DNA from: Buddleja alternifolia
Lineage: Eukaryota; Streptophyta; Magnoliopsida; Lamiales; Scrophulariaceae
Reading direction: 5' to 3'
NCBI GenBank assembly: GCA_019426215.1
Contig: CM033402.1
Span: 23,198,104 to 23,262,103 of the forward strand
Length of the DNA: 64,000 nucleotides
A program made the translations under genes and the position numbers. Within the stretch, counting starts at the first letter, position 1; each line of letters begins with the position of its first letter. This document shows positions 58,381-64,000 of the stretch, in pieces. The notes under the pieces were generated by a model, which was not told where the DNA came from, searched no databases, and was given only the letters and a program-made list of their open reading frames with translations.

Positions 58381-60153
58381 TGTTAGGAATTTCATATTAG
58401 ATGTTTTGATGATGACAAATAGGACTTCCTGTTAGACCCCGAAAAGTGTAAAAGCTTTCATAGAATGTTATGTATAAGTACCTGAAAGCTTATTTATCTT
58501 AGGCTTATAGTATTCATCTTTGTAGAACTCTTTAGACTAAGTATGTGACACTAAATCACTTAGAAAAATTCTGGGTGAGTCTACCAAGTGATGAAGGTAA
58601 AGATCAAGCGTCTGAAGCTACAATGGATAAAGATATCTTGAAGCGTCCGTCAAACGCTTTAGGGATTATCCCAGTGCTCAAACTACGAATGGATAACTCA
58701 GGCCGAATACTCAACATCAAATGAAATGACAGAATTCTCAGTGAGACCATCAAGACAAGATTGAAGAGTAAGCGTCTGAAATAAAGAAAAGAAAGTCAGG
58801 ATCAGTCCAAGCGTCTGTCCAATACACGAGAATAACTATTCTCTTCAGCAAGCGTCCAAAAAGGTTAAACCAACACAACCTACAAAGAACGTAACCTGAA
58901 AAACTCAAACCCAAAACCATCCAAAGACTTAAAAATGCATGAATCAAACGGACGAATTATTTCCAACGGAAATAAGACAAGATGCATTAAAAGTCGGATA
59001 AGTGCTATTAAAATATAAGCACTATAACTTATGGGCAAGCCATATCTTTGACCTAGACTGTCAGATTTATGAAACCAAGACCATGCCTAACCAATTAAAT
59101 ATACCCAAAGTTAGAAATGTCTGAACTCAAGGAATGTTTGGGGAAACGAGACTCCAACCGTGTCAAACGGACAAAAACCACCAATACCTTATAAATAGCT
59201 CTTTCAACAAACAAATAAACAGACACAGACACAGACACACACAAAAATTTACCTACTTTGTTGAAAGAAAAGCTTACTGAAAATCATAGCCAAATATCCA
59301 TATAAGCTTTTCACAAATATTCCAGACACAGTCACCCATATCTCAAACCTTTTTTAAGAAGAACCTATACTACCTATTGAGATATCCCCAAGTTGTTTGA
59401 ACTTTCCAAAAACAAACAAACCCGTGACCAAAACCATCAACACCTTTCATCTGAGTGAGAAAGCTGGTTGACTTGCAAGCAATATTTTTGTGTAAAAGAA
59501 GCTTGTTGAAGTTGATCTCTATTGGAGCTGAAATCTGTGTGACCAAGGAGTTCCGAGATCAAGAGTAACTTGCACCATTTCTGAGTGAAAGAAGCAAGGG
59601 GATAGAAGGTCTTTAGTGGAGCTGAAATCTGTGTGACCAAGGAGTTCCGAGATCATATCCAATCTCCCTCTATCTTGTAGAAGTCTCTGTGTGACTCTTC
59701 GATAATCATCATAGTGGAAAAACCTCCCTGATAAAAGGAGAAGAAGGACGTAGCTGGGATTACATCACCCAGTGAACCTTACAAATATTTTGTGTCATTT
59801 ACCTCTTTAAGCATTCATTGTGTTACTGCTTTACTATTCATACTGCATACATTCTGATAAAGTCTTAAAACAACTAAGCGACTACTTTCGATTAATTAAC
59901 CGAACGCTAAGCTATAAAATACTTCCGCTGTGCTAACTCTGATTTAGTGATTAAACTCTGCCCTACTTTGGTAAGCGTTGAAATCACCGAGTCTAAGTTA
60001 ACGTTTCTCAAGCGCCACATCCAGCGCTTAAACTTGTCAAGCGTTCAAATACTTCAAAGTGATACGAATTTTTAAGAAGTCGAAAAAGACTTCAGGGTCT
60101 ATTCAACCCCCCCCCCCCTTCTAGACCCTTTCGTATACCACTTGGGACCAACA
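58381..60153 (+). repeat. 5' LTR of element G
   Basis: Starts TGTTAGG and ends GACCAACA, about 1.77 kb. Conserved blocks with F occur at both ends and around the TATA box (59190-59197), while the middle is diverged. A CA/GA microsatellite lies at 59220-59243, and a run of 12 C at 60107-60118 sits in the loop of a conserved hairpin (60094-60129). Confidence 0.92.
59190..59197 (+). promoter_or_regulatory. Putative TATA box in LTR of G
   Basis: TATAAATA at the same relative position as in both LTRs of F. It suggests the U3/R boundary lies a short distance downstream. Confidence 0.65.
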
Positions 60154-60158
60154 AGTGG
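60138..60158 (+). other. Hairpin spanning LTR end and PBS of G
   Basis: CCACTTG and CAAGTGG pair over a seven-base loop. The 3' arm includes the first bases of the PBS. One pair shorter than in F, because G has CCAACA where F has CCACCA at the LTR end. Confidence 0.72.
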
Positions 60159-60167
60159 TATCAGAGC
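60156..60167 (+). other. Primer binding site of G (tRNA-iMet)
   Basis: TGGTATCAGAGC, two bases after the LTR end. Confidence 0.95.
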
Positions 60168-60261
60168 GGTTGAAGTTGAAACCTAAGCGTTTCCAAGCGT
60201 AACTGCTTGTTCAGATCCATTTTTTTTATATATAGTCGCTTTAAAATTACTTTAATTCTTC

Positions 60262-62502
60262 ATGGCATTCTCTAAAGTTCCCAAGTTGACCGAGTCAAAT
60301 TATGACTCTTGGAAGGTCAAAGCGTTTACTTATTTGTGTTCATGTGATGATGAAATGTGTGATATCATTTCAGATGGGCCAATCAAAATATACAAAGTTA
60401 TCACCAGAGCGCCCGAAGCCACAGGAGAAACACCTGACGGTTATGTGGAGAAGCCCAAACAAGAATGGTCCACCGATGAGCGTCGACGAGCAAATCTAGA
60501 CAATGTCGGTCGGAATGCATTATACACAGCCATTGGTGACAATGACAACTTATTCAACAAAGTCAAATCATGCAATACAACTAAAGAAATTTGGGATAAG
60601 TTGGCTACTATTTGTGGTGGCTCAGCACAAATAAAGGAAACCAAATTATCAATTGCCAAAGAAAAATTCAACGGCTTCAAGATGCTACCTAATGAGACGC
60701 TAGAGCAATTAGACATGAGGTTTACAGCCCTTGTCACTGAACTAACATCTCTGGGTATGGAGCTACAAAATCGAGAAACAGTGGTCAAAATCTTTAGAAG
60801 TCTTCCAAGCAGATTCCTGATGAAAACAACTGCAATGGGAGAATCAAACAATCTGGACAGCCTAACTCCAGAAGATGCTTTTTCAGAACTCAAAGCATTT
60901 GAGTTTGAGCTGAATTCGGCCAGTGATGCAGTAAGTAATCCAGTGATCGAATCTGGAGCGCTAATGGCATCAATCAAAGGAAAATCTATCAAAGAAAAAG
61001 GCTCGGATATAAGTGAGGAAGAAGAACTGGCGCTTCTAAATAGATTCAGGAAATTCCTGAAATATGAAAAGAAGGGAAACAGTCCTAAGCACCCAGGACA
61101 AAGTTCATATCAAGCGCTTCCTCAAATACAACCACAATATCAAGCGCCTCACTATCCTGCGTCCTCCTCCCTAGCGCCAATTCAATATCAAACTCCTTCT
61201 CAGCAAGATCTCTCAGCGCCTGCAGCGTTAAACCAACGATCCACAAGATTAACAAACGAACAAAAGATGAAGACCAATCTTTGTTACAACTGCAGGAGAC
61301 CAGGGCATTTCCAAGTTAATTGCCCATATCCAAATGTGTCTAAACCTACAAAGCAAGATCACACGGATAGAAACCAATTCAGGAGCAACCTGAGACAACA
61401 AGGCTTGCTAGCAGAATCAGAACCTCTCTATACGCCTGAAGAGGACTTGGAATCATCAGATGAAAGCAGCGATGATGAACCATCAAAGGACTCAGCATTC
61501 ATTTGTCTCATGGCAAGAGAAAATGAAGCATCTAACGACTTACCATCTGAGGTAACCACTGATCTGTATCATCCTCTCTCTTATGATGAATTACTTGACA
61601 AAGTAAAGGAATATTATACAGATTGTCAAGATGCCACCCAATTATTCCAAAATCACCATCGTATTATTTCAGCACTCAGAAGTGATAACTTAACGCTCAA
61701 AGCAGAGTTGCAAATTCAGCAACAGTGCATTGAGAAAAACCAATCACTCGAGAGTGAAATTACTCAGCTAAAAGGTGATCTTGATATAATAGTCAAAAGA
61801 GAAGCTGAAATGGTCGCTAAACTTGCCAAATCAGAGCAGCTTATCTCTTCATTATCAAAAGCGTCTAGAACGCTAGATAATGTGACTAAAGTAACCAGGG
61901 CATTTGGTGAAAAGACCGGTCTAGGTTTTGATAAATTCAGTTATAAAGCCAAAGCGTCCAATGTTACAACAATCAACAAAGGAAAAGGTGTAATCTTTGT
62001 TGAAGAAAGTTCAATCAGACAAACGCTGAATGAATCAACAAATACTGGTACAAAAGCTAATGATAAAGTCAACACTGACTCAGGCAAAGGAAAGACCAAA
62101 GTGAATGTCTCACAAAAGAAAATATATCCAAACGCTCAAAAAGCTAAGGAGATATTTTCTGCCAGTGAATCAAACGTTAAGCGTCCCGCACCAAAAGTGC
62201 ATCCTAAGCCAGTACCAAACAGAATCAAACGTCTATATCCAAAACAATCCAGTTCATATTATCAACACTATGATAATTGTGATTACGATTATGATTATTA
62301 CTATAATCAAGGATATTTCTATACATCTAGAAAAAGTATGCAACTCAAAACGAAACCCAAGAAGGCCAATCTTTCTCCCATAGTGAAGACAAGGCAAATA
62401 TGGGTTCCGAAAAATCTAATTCACGTCACTAACAAAGAAGGACCCAAAACAAAATGGGTACCTAAAGAAATTAGATCTGCCCTTTTGAATGCAGGTACCT
62501 AG
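60262..62502 (+). CDS. gag of element G, intact (746 residues)
   Basis: Starts at ATG 60262 (MAFSKVPKLTESNYDSW). N-terminal copia gag core about residues 5-210 (YDSWKVKAFTYL, IWDKLATICGGS, LEQLDMRFTALVTEL). Pro/Gln/Tyr-rich linker about 285-325. CCHC zinc knuckle at residues 341-354 (CYNCRRPGHFQVNC). An acidic Ser/Asp stretch near 390-415 and a heptad-rich, probably coiled-coil segment about 450-545 follow. The C-terminus has a basic Lys-rich region and a Tyr/Asp-rich segment near 660-685. Nucleic-acid binding and particle assembly are the expected roles. The stop TAG at 62500 overlaps the pol start by 14 bases. The length is much greater than the usual copia gag, as in SIRE elements. Confidence 0.95.
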   Translation: MAFSKVPKLTESNYDSWKVKAFTYLCSCDDEMCDIISDGPIKIYKVITRAPEATGETPDGYVEKPKQEWSTDERRRANLDNVGRNALYTAIGDNDNLFNKVKSCNTTKEIWDKLATICGGSAQIKETKLSIAKEKFNGFKMLPNETLEQLDMRFTALVTELTSLGMELQNRETVVKIFRSLPSRFLMKTTAMGESNNLDSLTPEDAFSELKAFEFELNSASDAVSNPVIESGALMASIKGKSIKEKGSDISEEEELALLNRFRKFLKYEKKGNSPKHPGQSSYQALPQIQPQYQAPHYPASSSLAPIQYQTPSQQDLSAPAALNQRSTRLTNEQKMKTNLCYNCRRPGHFQVNCPYPNVSKPTKQDHTDRNQFRSNLRQQGLLAESEPLYTPEEDLESSDESSDDEPSKDSAFICLMARENEASNDLPSEVTTDLYHPLSYDELLDKVKEYYTDCQDATQLFQNHHRIISALRSDNLTLKAELQIQQQCIEKNQSLESEITQLKGDLDIIVKREAEMVAKLAKSEQLISSLSKASRTLDNVTKVTRAFGEKTGLGFDKFSYKAKASNVTTINKGKGVIFVEESSIRQTLNESTNTGTKANDKVNTDSGKGKTKVNVSQKKIYPNAQKAKEIFSASESNVKRPAPKVHPKPVPNRIKRLYPKQSSSYYQHYDNCDYDYDYYYNQGYFYTSRKSMQLKTKPKKANLSPIVKTRQIWVPKNLIHVTNKEGPKTKWVPKEIRSALLNAGT

Positions 62503-64000
62503 AGCCAACACCGACGCTTCAGTATGGTACATAGATAGTGGATCATCGAGACACATGACTGGATCAAAGGATCTCTTGATCAACTATCGTGCAACCAATG
62601 GTCCTCAAGTTATATTCGGTGATAATTCTAAAGGTAAAACTAAAGGTATAGGTATCATGCATAGGGGGAACATCATGATCAATGATGTATACTATGTTGA
62701 GGGTCTTAAACATAATCTCCTAAGCATAAGTCAATTCTGTGATAAAGGCTTTGAAATTAAATTTTCTAGTGACTTGTGCGAGATAATCGATGTTAAGACA
62801 GGATCTACTAAATTAAAAGGAAGAAGAACAAACAATGTATACTTAGTAGATTGGGATTCAACATTAGATAACAACCCTACATGTTTCGTAGCTAAGAATC
62901 AAAACGAATTAGGTTGGTTATGGCACAGAAAAATGAATCACCTCAATTTCAAAACAATCTCTCAATTAATATCTCTAAATCTCGTAGAGGGATTACCTAA
63001 AGGTTCCTTTAATAAAGATCGCTTATGTGATGCTTGTCAAATGGGTAAACAAGTTAAATCATCTTTAAGAAGAAGCTTCATCTATCGACCTCTCGAATAC
63101 TTGAATTACTACATTTAGATTTGTTTGGTCCTATTCAAATCATGAGCGTTAGTGGTAAAAAGTATTCACTAGTAATAGTTGATGATTTTTCACGCTATAC
63201 ATGGGTAGAATTTCTAGCATCTAAAGATGAAACTAGTGCCAAGCTCACCTCTCTAATTCGTCAACTACAAAACTCAAAAGATCTAAAAGTAACAAGAATT
63301 AGAAGTGATAGAGGAACTGAATTTACTAACCATATTGTTGAGAAATTTTGTAAAGACTTTGGAATACTTCATGAGTATTCAGCACCTAGAACACCTCAAC
63401 AAAATGGAGTTGCTGAACGACGGAACAGAACGCTTAAAGAAGCCGCTAGGACTATGTTAGCCGAGTCTAAGCTGCCTCAAAGGTTGTGGGCCGAAGCTAT
63501 CAACACTGCTTGCTACACTCAGAACCGGTGTATGATCAACAAGCAACATGAAAAGACTCCATATGAGTTATGGAAGGGACGTAAGCCGAATGTTTCATAC
63601 TTTCATGTATTTGGTTCAAAATGTTTCATTCATAACAATGGTTCCCAAAGCCTAAAGACATTTGATCCTAAAGCAGATGAAGGAATCTTTCTAGGTTACG
63701 CCAAAAATGGAAAGAGCTTTCGCATCTTAAATAAGGTCAAATCGAAGGTTGAAGAATCCATTCATGTTGTGTTTGATGATGCTAACCAAGAACCGAGTAA
63801 GGTTAATATTAATGATGCAGGAATTGAAGATTTATCTCAACAAGCGTCACAAATCAATCTGTGTGATGATAGTGATATTGATGAAGATAATGAAATCATT
63901 GTACCTAATCCTAAGACTACTCGTAAAGACATCAACGATGACATTGCAAGAAACGCTGATGATCATGAAGGGAATGTTCATCAAGAGCAAATTCAAACTA
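62489..64000 (+). pseudogene. pol of element G, one frameshift, continues beyond window
   Basis: Starts at ATG 62489 in the +1 frame relative to gag. Protease DSGSSRHMTG is near residue 16, and the pre-integrase zinc region HRKMNHLNF with CDACQMGK is at 62925-63045. At about 63062-63066 one T is missing from a short T run (F has TTT before AAGAAG), so the frame ends at 63118. In the next frame the integrase continues without interruption I could find: LDLFGPI, RSDRGTEF and PQQNGVAERRNR with core Asp, Asp and Glu. The slip may be real or a homopolymer error. RT lies outside the window. Confidence 0.92.

Larger units (their letters stand above)
58381..64000 (+). mobile_element. Element G: SIRE-like Ty1/copia retrotransposon, 5' part
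   Basis: Left LTR, tRNA-iMet PBS, intact gag and the first part of pol; the element runs beyond the window. It is the same lineage as F (shared PBS hairpin, gag/pol overlap and zinc knuckle sequence) but clearly diverged in the LTR. Its genes are much better preserved than in F: gag has no stop and pol has one frame slip. It is inserted in gypsy remnant K; the left flank is GAATT, and the right target duplication is outside the window. Confidence 0.94.

Overview
The window is plant repeat DNA, almost certainly from a flowering plant (probably a eudicot). I see no host gene, rRNA, tRNA or CRISPR array. Apart from two 100-N assembly gaps, about 2.1 kb I cannot assign, and one CACTA-type DNA-transposon end, everything is LTR retrotransposon sequence, much of it nested. 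The plant assignment rests on Athila-type Ty3/gypsy elements with a tRNA-Asp primer binding site, SIRE-type Ty1/copia elements with an env-like ORF, and the CACTA end. I cannot name the species.

Layout. 1-3888: 5' part (gag-protease and 5' LTR, minus strand) of Athila-like element A, cut by gap 1 (3889-3988). 3989-4156 plus 12159-13838: an old minus-strand Ty1/copia pol (H1), split by element D (4157-12158), an Athila relative that kept gag and protease but has no reverse transcriptase, integrase or ORF2. 13839-15039: unassigned. 15040-15931 plus 28784-28935: a decayed plus-strand copia pol (H2), split by SIRE-like element F (15932-28783), which has both LTRs, a GGAAC target duplication and a decayed gag, pol and env-like gene. 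28936-29912: unassigned. 29913-30503: CACTA end with a long foldback. 30504-43263: Athila-like element B. Gap 2 is 43264-43363. 43364-56283: Athila-like element C, the best-preserved copy (one 1773-codon gag-pol frame). 56284-58380: plus-strand gypsy remnant K. 58381-64000: 5' part of a younger SIRE-like element G, running off the window.

How the parts relate. A, B, C and D share LTR ends, tRNA-Asp PBS and 3' noncoding modules, so D could have been mobilised in trans by an A/B/C-type element. B keeps an intact ORF2 while its gag-pol is broken; C is the reverse. F and G are two ages of one SIRE-like lineage.

The most unusual signals are: (1) two short phase-1 GT-AG introns in the env-like gene of F; (2) a palindromic GC-rich module of about 50 bp (core GCGCCTAGGCGC) found in LTRs, in the gag coding region and in homogenised arrays between pol and ORF2 of the Athila-like elements; (3) a perfect hairpin across the LTR/PBS boundary of the SIRE-like elements; (4) a conserved stop-ATG overlap at their gag/pol junction; (5) duplicated polypurine-tract plus hairpin modules in the Athila 3' regions.
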